Positions 10,779 to 19,797 of a DNA stretch of 64,000 bases are shown one piece after another; position 1 is the first letter of the stretch, and each line of letters opens with the position of its first letter. A program made the translations under genes and the position numbers. This DNA is from Sulfuricurvum sp. (GTDB taxonomy: Bacteria; Campylobacterota; Campylobacteria; Campylobacterales; Sulfurimonadaceae), in the NCBI RefSeq assembly GCF_028710345.1, contig NZ_JAQTUH010000004.1, positions 208,673 to 272,672 of the forward strand. The letters are read 5' to 3'. The notes below the pieces were generated by a model that saw only the letters and a program-made list of their open reading frames with translations, did not search any database and was not told the origin of the DNA.

Positions 10779-11496
10779 ACCTCTCGTCTCGCTATGCCTC
10801 TCTACTGAGGAAAATTTCGAAAACAATCTTACCCGCCTCATCCTCCACATCGTCCAATCCCCCGAGGATGCCATCATTGTCGCCCCTGAAGTGTGTTTGA
10901 GCGGTTTTTGTTATGATCGTTTTGAAGAGGCGGCGGCGTTTACCCCTTACGCCCTTGATAAACTTTTGGGCTTTCTCGGCAATCGACTCCTCATCTTTAG
11001 TGCGATTACCAAACTCGGAGACGATTTTTACAACATTGCCTATGCCCTCACCGATTCACGCGTCGTACACGCCCAATCCAAAGCCAAGCTCTTCACCCTC
11101 GGTGCAGAACACGAACACTTTAGCGCAGGTGAGAGCTCAAATATTTCCCCTTTTCTCTACAACGGCTTGCGTATCGGAATCCTCCTATGCTTTGAACTTC
11201 GCTTTAAAGAGCTTTGGCAACAATTAGAGGGGTGCGATATCATCGCTATCCCTGCCCAATGGGGAAAAATTCGGGGTGAACACTTTGTCACCCTCACCAA
11301 TGCCCTCGCCGTCTTAAATCAATGCTATGTCATCGCAAGCGATGCCGCCAACGAAGATACGAGTGCCATGAGCGGTATTATCAACCCCTTCGGGCATGAA
11401 GTACGCAACAATGGTATGGAGTCTCTCACCTCCCACTACGAAGAGCGCACTCTCCAATCGATGCGACGATATCTCAACACAGGGATCGGTCAATGA
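10768..11496 (+). CDS. Carbon-nitrogen hydrolase (nitrilase superfamily)
   Basis: The 242-residue protein has the nitrilase-type triad: Glu41 in VAPEVCLSG, Lys107 in KAKLFTLG and Cys141 in LLCFELRF. Members hydrolyse amides or nitriles; the short form resembles omega-amidase or YafV-like enzymes, but the substrate cannot be read from the sequence. The ATG at 10768 overlaps the nrdB end by 11 bases. A TTG one codon earlier is an alternative and is slightly better spaced from AAGGAAG. The stop overlaps the next start by four bases (ATGA), so it is translationally coupled to pcm. Confidence 0.9.
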   Translation: MTSKPLVSLCLSTEENFENNLTRLILHIVQSPEDAIIVAPEVCLSGFCYDRFEEAAAFTPYALDKLLGFLGNRLLIFSAITKLGDDFYNIAYALTDSRVVHAQSKAKLFTLGAEHEHFSAGESSNISPFLYNGLRIGILLCFELRFKELWQQLEGCDIIAIPAQWGKIRGEHFVTLTNALAVLNQCYVIASDAANEDTSAMSGIINPFGHEVRNNGMESLTSHYEERTLQSMRRYLNTGIGQ

Positions 11497-12134
11497 TCGA
11501 CAAAGTAACCATCATCAAAACCTCCCGTATGGCGGAAGAAATTTCCAAAAAATATCCCCTTCGCCCTACCATCAAAGAGGCGATTATCCATACCAATCGC
11601 GAAGAGTTTGTCCCCCTCGCCATGCGCCACAACGCTTACCGTCTCGATGCCCTCCCTATCGGTGCACAACAATACATCTCTTCCCCTCTCACGGTCGCTA
11701 AAATGACCCAATACCTTAGCCCTGAGGGGTGTGATAGTGTATTGGAAATCGGATGCGGGAGCGGGTATCAAGCCGCCGTCCTCTCTCAAATTTTCCGTCG
11801 TGTCTTTACGATAGAGCGAATCGAATCGTTGCTGATCGAGGCAAAAGAGCGGTTTCGTCACCTCCGTCTCGGCAACATCCACACCCGCACCGATGATGGT
11901 CAAAACGGTTGGGAGCAATACGCGCCGTTTGATCGGATCCTTTTCTCTGCATCCGCACGGACAATCCCTCAAAAACTCTTCAACCAATTACGCGAAGGGG
12001 GAATCCTCATCGCCCCTATGGAGAGAGGACGGGAGCAAGTAATCACCCGCTTTACCAAACAAGGGGGGAAAATTCACGAAGATGCTCTTGAGGTGTGTGA
12101 TTTCGTCCCCATCCTCGATGGAGTTGTCCGTTGA
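11493..12134 (+). CDS. pcm: Protein-L-isoaspartate O-methyltransferase
   Basis: This SAM-dependent enzyme methylates isoaspartyl residues in damaged proteins so that they can be repaired. The 213-residue product has the family segment [13 protein letters not shown] before SAM motif [16 protein letters not shown] (about 83-97), and then [16 protein letters not shown] and the GGILIAPM strand. It overlaps the nitrilase by four bases and the following methyltransferase by four bases, in a tightly packed operon. The start is the ATG of the ATGA overlap. Confidence 0.95.
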   Translation: MIDKVTIIKTSRMAEEISKKYPLRPTIKEAIIHTNREEFVPLAMRHNAYRLDALPIGAQQYISSPLTVAKMTQYLSPEGCDSVLEIGCGSGYQAAVLSQIFRRVFTIERIESLLIEAKERFRHLRLGNIHTRTDDGQNGWEQYAPFDRILFSASARTIPQKLFNQLREGGILIAPMERGREQVITRFTKQGGKIHEDALEVCDFVPILDGVVR

Positions 12135-13075
12135 GCCTCCCCGAAGCATTTGTAGAGCGTTTAGAAAAGATTGTTCCACGTGAACATTTTGATGCTATTC
12201 TCCGCACCTTTGATGCCCCCAAACAAGTCACCTTTCGGACCAATCCCCTCAAAACAACCCCTGAAGAACTCGAAGCCGAACTGCATGATGCCCATATCAC
12301 CTATGAAAAAATAGAGTGGGAACTCTTATCAGGGGTCTATCGTATCTCCCCTGAGGACAAACTCCGCCTCACCCAAACACCCGCCTTCTACGAAGGGCGT
12401 CTCTATATCCAAAACCTCTCCTCGATGGTCGCCCCGCTCTTACTCGCCCCCGAGCCTGAAGAGACCGTTCTCGACCTCGCCGCCGCACCGGGAGGGAAAA
12501 CCCTTATTCTCGCGGGGATGATGGAGAACACCGGATGGCTCTCTGCCGTAGAACTTCAGCGAGAGCGTTTTTTTCGCCTCTGTGACAACCTCAAACACCA
12601 AGGGGTCACCAACGCCCACACCTACATGACCGATGGACGCAGTGTGGGGAAAAAATGCCCTCTGATGTTTGATCGCATCTTACTCGATGCCCCATGCTCC
12701 TCCGAAGCACGCTTTAAAACCCATGAACCCAAATCGATGAGCTATTGGAGCGTCCATAAGGTCAAAGATACCTCCAAACTCCAACGTCGTTTGCTCCTCT
12801 CCGCCTTCGATGCCCTCAAACCGGGAGGCAAATTACTCTACAGCACTTGCTCATTCTCCCCAGAAGAGAACGAAAGCCCCCTCCAGCACCTTTTAGAGCG
12901 CCATGGAGCGCATTTAAAGACCATACCCCTCACATTACCCTTCGATAACATCCAAAAGCCTCTGAGCCGCTGGGGAAAAGAGATTTACGATGAACGGATA
13001 CAAAACGGTGTCCGCATTTTACCGACCGATACGATTGATGGATTTTTTATCTGTTTGTTGGAGAAACTTGCGTGA
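12131..13075 (+). CDS. RsmB/NOL1-type rRNA (cytosine-5) methyltransferase
   Basis: The 314-residue protein matches the NOL1/NOP2/Sun family. SAM motif I is [11 protein letters not shown] (about 114-124), and the two catalytic cysteines are present: Cys189 in LLDAPCSS and Cys240 in [12 protein letters not shown]. These are the motif IV and motif VI cysteines of rRNA m5C methyltransferases. It lacks the N-terminal NusB-like domain of full RsmB, so it is nearer to RsmF or archaeal-type enzymes, and the target base is unknown. Translation begins at TTG overlapping the pcm stop (TTGA), with GGAG eight bases upstream. The end overlaps the next GTG start. Confidence 0.92.
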   Translation: MSLPEAFVERLEKIVPREHFDAILRTFDAPKQVTFRTNPLKTTPEELEAELHDAHITYEKIEWELLSGVYRISPEDKLRLTQTPAFYEGRLYIQNLSSMVAPLLLAPEPEETVLDLAAAPGGKTLILAGMMENTGWLSAVELQRERFFRLCDNLKHQGVTNAHTYMTDGRSVGKKCPLMFDRILLDAPCSSEARFKTHEPKSMSYWSVHKVKDTSKLQRRLLLSAFDALKPGGKLLYSTCSFSPEENESPLQHLLERHGAHLKTIPLTLPFDNIQKPLSRWGKEIYDERIQNGVRILPTDTIDGFFICLLEKLA

Positions 13076-13533
13076 ACTCCATCCTCTTCGTCTGTCTCGG
13101 TAATATCTGTCGTTCACCCATCGCCGAGGGGGTAGCACGCAAACGCCTAGAAGAGCTAAATCACGATATTATCGTTGACTCAGCGGGGACTGGGAGCTGG
13201 CACGTCGGTGAAGCACCGTGTAAACACTCCGTAAAGGTAGCACAAAACCACGCTGTCGATATTTCAAACCTTCGTGCCCGTCAGGTGAAAAAAGCCGATT
13301 TTAGCGCCTTTGATCTCATCGTCGCATTGGATCAGAGTAATTACCGTGATCTTAAAGCGTTAGGGTGTCAGAATTTGGTTAAATTAGGCGATTACGGGTT
13401 CGAGGGGGCGGATGTCCCCGATCCATTCTTTTTTGATGGATTTGAGGGGTTTGAGCACGTTTATGCGATGATTGAGAGTTGTGTGGATAGATTACTGAGT
13501 TCTGTTTGTGGTGACACTATTTCGTCATCCTGA
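13072..13533 (+). CDS. Low-molecular-weight protein tyrosine phosphatase
   Basis: The 153-residue protein carries the P-loop CLGNICR (Cys8 nucleophile, Arg14) at its N-terminus and the acid loop VPDPFF with Asp117. These enzymes often regulate tyrosine kinases that control polysaccharide export, or serve in arsenate reduction; which applies here is not visible. It starts with GTG overlapping the stop of the preceding gene (GTGA). The last codons and the TGA stop lie inside a palindromic repeat (13523-13579), so the C-terminus may have been reshaped when the repeat arrived. Confidence 0.92.
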   Translation: MNSILFVCLGNICRSPIAEGVARKRLEELNHDIIVDSAGTGSWHVGEAPCKHSVKVAQNHAVDISNLRARQVKKADFSAFDLIVALDQSNYRDLKALGCQNLVKLGDYGFEGADVPDPFFFDGFEGFEHVYAMIESCVDRLLSSVCGDTISSS

Positions 13534-13579
13534 ACTTGATTCAGGATCTCTTAGATTGCGGATCGAGTCCGCAATGACA
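13523..13579. repeat. Palindromic repeat, GTCAT...ATGAC type
   Basis: Two adjacent hairpins are seen: TCCTGAA-5-TTCAGGA (13528-13546) and ATTGCGGA-5-TCCGCAAT (13555-13575), bounded by CGTCAT and ATGACAC. The same outer motif occurs at about 25243, 47755 and 49541. The copy supplies the stop codon of the phosphatase gene and lies between convergent genes, where it may also act as a terminator. Confidence 0.75.
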
Positions 13580-13580
13580 C

Positions 13581-13952
13581 CTACCCGCTAAACGGTAATT
13601 CTTCGTATCCGAGCGACGTACCCAAAATATAAAATGGGGCTTCACCTTCTCGTCCGCTATAACCACCGATGGCAAGGGCACACCCTTCGTTGTCAATACT
13701 AACACTGATCCCCTCACGCATATCGAGCATCTCTAACACGTTATCACTCACTAGCTTCGCATCACGCACGCCGTCGATACGAAACGCCACATCAATCCAA
13801 TCGTATCCCCGTGCAATATCTTGAGCACTAAGCTGAACTTCGATAGAGCTAGAGGATAGTGCAGATACAGAGCGCACTTCACCATAACGGGCGTTATCGA
13901 TGCGTGATAACAACGCGCTTAACGTTTGAGCGGTTAGAGGCTTTATTGGCAC
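13581..13952 (-). CDS. Conserved-looking small hypothetical protein
   Basis: The product is 123 residues. I do not recognise it. It begins at GTG (13950-13952), overlaps the nrdA end by ten bases and reads in the same direction, so it is probably translated from the nrdA message. There is no signal peptide or membrane segment. The composition is mixed alpha/beta, with the acidic stretch DNVLEMLDMREGISVSID in the middle and a glycine-rich end. Codon use looks like its neighbours, which supports a real gene. A role connected with ribonucleotide reductase is suggested only by position. Confidence 0.65.
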   Translation of the reverse strand: MPIKPLTAQTLSALLSRIDNARYGEVRSVSALSSSSIEVQLSAQDIARGYDWIDVAFRIDGVRDAKLVSDNVLEMLDMREGISVSIDNEGCALAIGGYSGREGEAPFYILGTSLGYEELPFSG

Positions 13953-16348
13953 CCTTCACACTCCACAGAGCGATCTGCCGTATCTTCTTTGGCTTCGGGA
14001 GATTGAGATCGGAGATAATAGGTCGATTTGAGACCCAATTTCCACGCAAGCATATAAATCTCATTGAGGTACTTACCGCTCGCTTTATCGAGAGTGATAA
14101 AGATATTGAGACTTTGCCCTTGATCGATCCATTTTTGACGAATCGCCGCCGCTTTGATTAAGATCGTTTGATCGAGATCATATGCAGGGGTGTAATATCC
14201 CCACGTATCAGGGCTGAGTTTTGGTGCAACGACCGGAATAAGCCCTGAGAGATTCTCTTCAAACCATTTGCGTTTGAAAACAGGTTCGATAGTTTGGGTC
14301 GTCCCTGTGAGGATAGAGATCGAAGATGTCGGTGCTATCGCCATCAGATAACCATTACGCATCCCTTGTTTTTTGATGGTTTCACGTAGCTCATTCCAAT
14401 CGTAACTTGACGCAAACAATCCGCCGCGATCCACGAGGTTTTGTACCTCTGCCGTTGCATGATCCATCGGTAGGACTCCGCGACTCCATTTAGAGCCTTC
14501 GAACTCTGCGTAAGAGCCTTTTTCGAGGGCGATATCACTGGATGCTTTAATCGCGTTATAACTCACCGATTCCATCACTTCGTCCACTTTGTCGAAATGC
14601 GCTTGGCTTCCCCACAAAATTTTGTTTTCCGCAAGCATTTGAGCTTCACCCATAACACCCAAACCGATAGCACGACTACGCATATTCGTCCGTTTTACTT
14701 TTTCGAGTGGATAAAAGTTCAAATCGATAACGTTATCGAGGGCGCGTATCGCTACAGGGACGATACGATCGATATCTTCTTTGGTGTTGATACGTGAGAG
14801 GTTTACGGAGGCGAGATTACATACTGCCGTCGCACCGTCTACTTTCTCTTTTTCCACTATATAGACTGGAATCCCCCCCAATGAGTCAAGTGCGGTCACT
14901 TTGTTCGCCGGTTTTTCGATTCCGCTATCGACGATAACAAGTTCATCTTCTTCGAAAGTGACAAACGTCCCATCTTCAAATTTGATTTTAATCAGATAAT
15001 GATTCGGTTGGGTATTTTGGAAAATCTCGGTACACAAATTTGAGCTACGGATAATACCGAAATGGTCATTCGGGTTAGCACGGTTAGCGCTGTCTTTGAA
15101 ACACAAGAACGGGCTTCCCGATTCGAAATAACTGGTGAGGATTTTTTTCCACAAATCTTTCGCTTTGGTGTGCTCTTTGATAATGCTGGCATCTTGTTCT
15201 AACTCAAGATAACGTTTCTCAAACTCTGCACCGTGAAGCTCCGTGAGATCTTTCACATCAAATGGATCGAACATCGTCCAGATACCATCTTCCACTACAC
15301 GCTTCATAAAGATATCGTTGATCCACAAAGCAGGGAACAAATCGTGAGCACGTCGGCGCTCTTCGCCGGAGTTTTTCTTAATATCGAGGAAATCTTTAAC
15401 GTCCATGTGCCACGGCTCTAAATAGACCGCTATCGCCCCTTTACGAGTACCTAGCTGATCGACGGCAATCGCGATGTCGTTGGTGATTTTCAAGAACGGT
15501 ACCGTTCCCCCCGCCGCATTTTTATGCCCATCGATGAAGGATCCCATCGCACGAACGCGGGTCCAATCCCATCCGATACCGCCACCGAATTTAGAGAGCA
15601 ATGCCATCTCTTTGTAACCATCGAAAATACCTTCGATATTATCAGGAGATGAACCAATATAACACGAACTAAGCTGATGACGTGTGGTACGGGCATTTGA
15701 GAGCGTCGGAGTTGCAAGCATCACTTCAAATTTAGAAATCATGTTGTAAAACTTAATAGCCCACCCTTCACGATCTTTCTCATTTTGTGCCAAGAACATC
15801 GCTATCGCCATAAACATATGCTGTGGAAGCTCTATCGGATCACCGTTGCGATCTTTAATCAAATAGCGATCATAAAGTGTTTTAACTCCAAGATAGTTGA
15901 ATTCCAAATCGCGATCAGGGACAATATGTTTTTCCAATACACCAAGATCATATTTCTCTTTTAACCCGAGGAGGATTCTCCCCTCTGCTTCACCACGCTC
16001 AAAGTAACTTTTGAGGCTACCATAACCGGTAAATCCGTTTACACGGTGATACAAATCGTACAAAAAGAGACGTGAAGCAACAAACGTCCAGTTTGGAGAG
16101 TCGATATCGATCTTATCGACCGCTGTTTTAATCAACGTGTGTTGAATCTCATTACTGGTAATCCCATCACGAAACTGGATTTGTGCATCCACTTCCAATT
16201 CGCTTTGAGAAACGTTTATCAGTCCATCAACTGCGGCAAAAGTATACTTTTGGATTTTAGAGATATCGAGTGGCTCACGACGGCCGTTACGTTTGATAAT
16301 GGTTAGCACTTGGTTGTCCTTAGGAATAGTGAGAGATGTATTATACAC
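13943..16348 (-). CDS. nrdA: Class I ribonucleotide reductase, alpha subunit
   Basis: The 801-residue catalytic subunit reduces ribonucleoside diphosphates. An ATP-cone is at the N-terminus (IIKRNGRREPLDISKIQKYT, about 17-36). The core has SSCYIG with the first redox cysteine, the active-site strand SNLCTEIF, and AVCNLASVNL with the second redox cysteine. The tail ends in CEGC, the disulfide-exchange pair. Seventy residues separate the cysteines of NLCTEI and AVCNLA, against 22 in the E. coli enzyme, so there is an inserted segment of about 48 residues between them. The product pairs with NrdB encoded at 9759. The ATG is followed by a normal N-terminus. Confidence 0.96.
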   Translation of the reverse strand: MYNTSLTIPKDNQVLTIIKRNGRREPLDISKIQKYTFAAVDGLINVSQSELEVDAQIQFRDGITSNEIQHTLIKTAVDKIDIDSPNWTFVASRLFLYDLYHRVNGFTGYGSLKSYFERGEAEGRILLGLKEKYDLGVLEKHIVPDRDLEFNYLGVKTLYDRYLIKDRNGDPIELPQHMFMAIAMFLAQNEKDREGWAIKFYNMISKFEVMLATPTLSNARTTRHQLSSCYIGSSPDNIEGIFDGYKEMALLSKFGGGIGWDWTRVRAMGSFIDGHKNAAGGTVPFLKITNDIAIAVDQLGTRKGAIAVYLEPWHMDVKDFLDIKKNSGEERRRAHDLFPALWINDIFMKRVVEDGIWTMFDPFDVKDLTELHGAEFEKRYLELEQDASIIKEHTKAKDLWKKILTSYFESGSPFLCFKDSANRANPNDHFGIIRSSNLCTEIFQNTQPNHYLIKIKFEDGTFVTFEEDELVIVDSGIEKPANKVTALDSLGGIPVYIVEKEKVDGATAVCNLASVNLSRINTKEDIDRIVPVAIRALDNVIDLNFYPLEKVKRTNMRSRAIGLGVMGEAQMLAENKILWGSQAHFDKVDEVMESVSYNAIKASSDIALEKGSYAEFEGSKWSRGVLPMDHATAEVQNLVDRGGLFASSYDWNELRETIKKQGMRNGYLMAIAPTSSISILTGTTQTIEPVFKRKWFEENLSGLIPVVAPKLSPDTWGYYTPAYDLDQTILIKAAAIRQKWIDQGQSLNIFITLDKASGKYLNEIYMLAWKLGLKSTYYLRSQSPEAKEDTADRSVECEGCQ

Positions 16349-16422
16349 TCAAAATTTTAGAAATTTATAACTCATTTTCGCTCACTTTACCAAAGCAAAT
16401 AGTGAGCCAATTTTATATTTAC

Positions 16423-17751
16423 TTATTTAAAAACTCTCGCAAAAATCTTATCAACATTTTTGGTGTAGTAATCAAAGTTGAAACATTCACGAATTGCCTC
16501 TTCACTCAAAGAGTTACGAAGTTCGTCATCCGCCAATAAATATTGGAGATACAAACTCTCCCCTTTTTCATTTGTCGCACTGTTACCTTGTTGCAACCCT
16601 TCCCATACTTTCATCGCGTTGCGTTGAACGATACGGTACGCATCTTCACGGCTCACCCCTTTGAGAGGTAATTCGAGTAAAACACGTTGTGAGAAAACCA
16701 AACCACCTGTGAGGTTGAGATTACGCATCATGTTCTCAGGATAAACGACGAGGTTAGCGATAACACTGTTAAAACGGTGAAGCATAAAATCAGATGTGAC
16801 AAAACTGTCCGGCAACCAAAAACGCTCAGTAGAGCTGTGAGAAATATCGCGCTCATGCCATAACGCCACGTTTTCCATCGCTGGGATAACATAAGCACGA
16901 ACCATACGGGCTAACCCTGTGATATTTTCGGTCAAGATTGGATTACGTTTGTGAGGCATTGCTGATGAGCCTTTTTGCCCTTTTGCGAAAAACTCTTCAC
17001 ACTCATACACTTCGGTACGTTGCCAATGGCGTACTTGTACCGCAAATTTCTCGATTGAACTTGCTAACAATGCTAATGCCGAAGCGAGACGCGCATAACG
17101 GTCACGTTGAATAACTTGGTTAGACGCAGGGGCAGGTTTGAGACCTAATGCTTCACACGCATACTCTTCGAGTTCTAACGGTGCGTGAGCAAAGTTACCC
17201 ATCGCCCCTGAGACTTGACCGACGCAGATCACTTCCATCGTTTGTTCCAAGTTTGTCAAATGACGAGCCATCTCATCGTACCAAACTGCCAACACCAAAC
17301 CAAACGTAATCGGCTCACCATGAATACCATGACTACGTCCGACGAGCAATGTCATCTTATGCTCTTCCGCTCTCGCCTTGATTGAAGCCATCACCATTTT
17401 TACGTCTTCGATAATCAATGCCAACGAATCACGCATTTGCAAAGCGACAGCAGTATCAACCGTATCTGAACTAGTCATCCCATAATGAAACCAGCGACTC
17501 TCTTCTCCGAGGGTTTCAGAAACCGATGTAGTGAATGCTATCAAATCATGACGAGTGATCGCTTCGATCTCATCGATTCGCTCAACAGAAAATCCTGCAT
17601 TCTTAACAATCTTCTCTGCATCTTCATCGGGGATAAGACCCAATTTATTCCACGCAACGACAACCGCTTTTTCAACATCCAACCATGCTTGATATTTTGC
17701 TTGGATACTCCATTTGGATTTCATCTCTTCTCTGGCGTAACGATCTACCAT
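16423..17751 (-). CDS. purB: Adenylosuccinate lyase
   Basis: The enzyme cleaves adenylosuccinate and SAICAR in purine synthesis. The 442-residue product carries the fumarase/aspartase-superfamily signature GSSAMPHKRNPI (about 260-271) with the catalytic serine, plus TSSDTVDTA near 90 and GRSHGIHGEP near 140 containing the catalytic histidine. AAGGAAG lies seven bases before the ATG. It is separated from nrdA by 74 bases without features and diverges from the RluA-type genes. Confidence 0.97.
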   Translation of the reverse strand: MVDRYAREEMKSKWSIQAKYQAWLDVEKAVVVAWNKLGLIPDEDAEKIVKNAGFSVERIDEIEAITRHDLIAFTTSVSETLGEESRWFHYGMTSSDTVDTAVALQMRDSLALIIEDVKMVMASIKARAEEHKMTLLVGRSHGIHGEPITFGLVLAVWYDEMARHLTNLEQTMEVICVGQVSGAMGNFAHAPLELEEYACEALGLKPAPASNQVIQRDRYARLASALALLASSIEKFAVQVRHWQRTEVYECEEFFAKGQKGSSAMPHKRNPILTENITGLARMVRAYVIPAMENVALWHERDISHSSTERFWLPDSFVTSDFMLHRFNSVIANLVVYPENMMRNLNLTGGLVFSQRVLLELPLKGVSREDAYRIVQRNAMKVWEGLQQGNSATNEKGESLYLQYLLADDELRNSLSEEAIRECFNFDYYTKNVDKIFARVFK

Positions 17752-17775
17752 ATCTGCTTCCTTACTATGCTAAAA

Positions 17776-17804
17776 TTGCACATTCTATTATTGTTGTTTA
17801 TAGT
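17776..17804 (+). promoter_or_regulatory. Sigma70-type promoter for the RluA-family pair
   Basis: TTGCAC (17776-17781) and TATAGT (17799-17804) are separated by exactly 17 bases and lie 30 bases upstream of the TTG start at 17835. No other promoter-like pair was seen in this short divergent spacer. Confidence 0.5.
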
Positions 17805-17834
17805 CTATCCTACCCTCCCTAAAAAGGAATTAAA

Positions 17835-18749
17835 TTGCCATTTATCACTAAAAAGCTCCATGCCCCTACTCGTCAAAAAGCATTCCGATTTTTGATGCAA
17901 GAGTTAGGGATTACCCAAAGCGAAGCGCAACGTTTAATCGCTAAAGGTCGTTTGTCTCAAAACGGAGAAGTGATGGCAAACAATGCAGGCTTCATCGAGG
18001 GCTCTTTTGATTTCATCTGTTTTGAACCGATGACATTAGGGTTAGAACCCACTTTTGTAGAAGAAGATTTTGTCGCTTATGATAAGCCCAGTGGTCTTTT
18101 GGTTCATCCTCAAAATCGTCACACCCCCTACTCTCTTAACGATGAGATTAAACACCGTTTCGGTCATGATGCAAACATTACCCACCGTATCGATCAAGAG
18201 ACAAGCGGTTTGGTTTTAGCCGCACGCAATAAAATTAGCGAACGAGCTTTGAAAATGATGTTTGAAGATCGTCATATTACAAAATCATATCTTGCAATGG
18301 TAAGGGGAAATTTGAGTGAACCCCTCGATATTCAAGAGCCATTATTACGTCGAGAAGATGAGAGTTCTATCGTGCGGATGACGGTACGTGTTCATCCTGA
18401 GGGGAAACCCTCTCGTACCTTTATTACTCCGTTGCAATACTTCCCTGATAGGGATGTCACTCTTGTCGAAGCTTCACCTTATACTGGGCGACAACATCAA
18501 ATACGGGTTCATTTGTTTCACGTGAAACATCCGATTATCGGTGACCCTATTTATGGTCAGGATGAAAACAATGCCGTCCGCTTTTTGGATCGAGAACTAT
18601 CCTCTGAAGAGCGTTTTTCAAATACTGGTGCTTCGCGTCTTTTACTCCACGCACAATCACTTAGGTTCATTTACAATGAAATCCCTTTTCATATTGTCTC
18701 AAAAGAGGATTTTATTTCTCATTGTTTTGAAGCAATGAAGAGAAAATAA
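17835..18749 (+). CDS. RluA-family pseudouridine synthase (copy 1)
   Basis: The 304-residue protein has an S4-like RNA-binding region at residues 1-65 and a catalytic domain at about 75-300. The catalytic aspartate lies in HRIDQETSGLVL, and HQIRVHLFHVKHPIIGDPIYG is the conserved C-terminal motif. Such enzymes isomerise uridines in rRNA or tRNA; the target site cannot be told. Translation starts at TTG behind an AAAAAGGAAT site. A close paralogue follows two bases after its stop, and the two proteins align along their whole length, so this is a tandem duplication. Confidence 0.92.
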   Translation: MPFITKKLHAPTRQKAFRFLMQELGITQSEAQRLIAKGRLSQNGEVMANNAGFIEGSFDFICFEPMTLGLEPTFVEEDFVAYDKPSGLLVHPQNRHTPYSLNDEIKHRFGHDANITHRIDQETSGLVLAARNKISERALKMMFEDRHITKSYLAMVRGNLSEPLDIQEPLLRREDESSIVRMTVRVHPEGKPSRTFITPLQYFPDRDVTLVEASPYTGRQHQIRVHLFHVKHPIIGDPIYGQDENNAVRFLDRELSSEERFSNTGASRLLLHAQSLRFIYNEIPFHIVSKEDFISHCFEAMKRK

Positions 18750-18751
18750 CT

Positions 18752-19666
18752 ATGCCCTTCATCACTAAAAAACTCTACTCATCCACTCGTCAAATGGCAC
18801 TGAACTTTTTAATGGAAGAGCTAGGTCTATCACGAAGTGAAGGACAACGTCTTATTGCCCGAGGTAGATTATCTCAAAATGGAATCGTTATGGACGATCA
18901 ATTCGGGTTTATTGAAGGTGAGTGTGAGTTCATCTGTTTTCAGCCGTTATCGCGTGGATTCAAACCGATGTTTGTCACTAACGACTTTGTAGTCTATGAC
19001 AAACCCAGCGGTTTGAGTGTACATCCCCATAGCCGCCTCTCCCCCTATACACTGAATGATGAAATCAAACATGAGTTTGGTGATGACGCTAACGCAACCC
19101 ACCGTATCGATCAAGAGACGAGTGGATTGGTTTTAGTTTCTCGACATAAAAAAAGTGAAACTGTTTTAAAAAAGTTATTCTCTGAACGTCTCATTTCCAA
19201 ACGCTACCTTGCTATGGTAAGAGGTCATGTAAAAGATATTATTGATATTCAAGAGCCTCTGTTTCGACATGATCATCCCAATCTTTTGATCAGCATGGTT
19301 GTCAAAGTGAATCCTAAAGGGAAACCCTCACACACTATTATCAAACCGCTTCGATACTTTCCTGAGCACGATATGACCCTTGTAGAAGCTTCACCGCTTA
19401 CAGGTCGCACCCATCAAATTCGGGTTCATTTGTTTCACGTGAAACATCCAATCATCGGTGATCCAGTCTATGGACCGGATGAAAAAGAGGTTATAAGGTT
19501 TATACAAAAAGAGTTATTACCTGAGGAGCGATTGAGAATCGGAGGGTCAACACGTTTATTACTTCACGCACATTCGCTTGAGTTTGAGTATGAAAATAAG
19601 AGATATAACATCATTTCAAATAAGGATTTTGTACAAGAGTGTTTTGAAGCGATGGGTAAATGTTAA
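18752..19666 (+). CDS. RluA-family pseudouridine synthase (copy 2)
   Basis: This has the same length (304 residues) and layout as the preceding gene: N-terminus MPFITKKL in both, the S4-like region, HRIDQETSGLVL, and HQIRVHLFHVKHPIIGDPVYG. By eye roughly 60 percent of residues match between the copies. Both keep the catalytic aspartate, so both are probably active, perhaps on different uridines. The ATG lies two bases after the first copy's stop, which implies one transcript. A structured inverted repeat follows its end. Confidence 0.92.
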   Translation: MPFITKKLYSSTRQMALNFLMEELGLSRSEGQRLIARGRLSQNGIVMDDQFGFIEGECEFICFQPLSRGFKPMFVTNDFVVYDKPSGLSVHPHSRLSPYTLNDEIKHEFGDDANATHRIDQETSGLVLVSRHKKSETVLKKLFSERLISKRYLAMVRGHVKDIIDIQEPLFRHDHPNLLISMVVKVNPKGKPSHTIIKPLRYFPEHDMTLVEASPLTGRTHQIRVHLFHVKHPIIGDPVYGPDEKEVIRFIQKELLPEERLRIGGSTRLLLHAHSLEFEYENKRYNIISNKDFVQECFEAMGKC

Positions 19667-19674
19667 ATAAATAT

Positions 19675-19749
19675 GCCCTCACACCACACCAAGAGCAAGG
19701 TCGCGTGCAGTAGTGCACAAGCGTACCGCCAGCGTTCTGGTGTGAGGGC
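19675..19749. repeat. Large nested stem-loop in convergent spacer
   Basis: The outer arms GCCCTCACACCA (19675-19686) and TGGTGTGAGGGC (19738-19749) are perfect 12-base complements. Inside lies a second hairpin, CGC-GTGCA-gtag-TGCAC-aa-GCG, flanked by GGT and ACC. The region is far more GC-rich than its surroundings. It may be a terminator, a structured RNA or the remnant of a mobile palindrome. Confidence 0.7.
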
Positions 19750-19761
19750 GATTTTCTTTTG

Positions 19762-19789
19762 CTACTTTTCTTATTAAAAAGAAAAGTAG
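19762..19789. terminator. Hairpin CTACTTTTCTT/AAGAAAAGTAG
   Basis: An 11-base perfect inverted repeat with a 6-base loop lies just before the stop of the facing acyltransferase gene. The T-rich and A-rich arms fit a bidirectional terminator for both converging transcripts. Confidence 0.6.
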
Positions 19790-19797
19790 ATATAAAA

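Noticed and set aside
13943..16348. A complete intein in NrdA
   Set aside because: The inserted segment is only about 48 residues, with no splice-junction Cys or Ser at its borders and no endonuclease domain. At most it is a Hint-like remnant.
17835..19666. Assembly duplication of the RluA-type gene
   Set aside because: The copies differ at many codons, including amino-acid changes throughout, so this is an old duplication.
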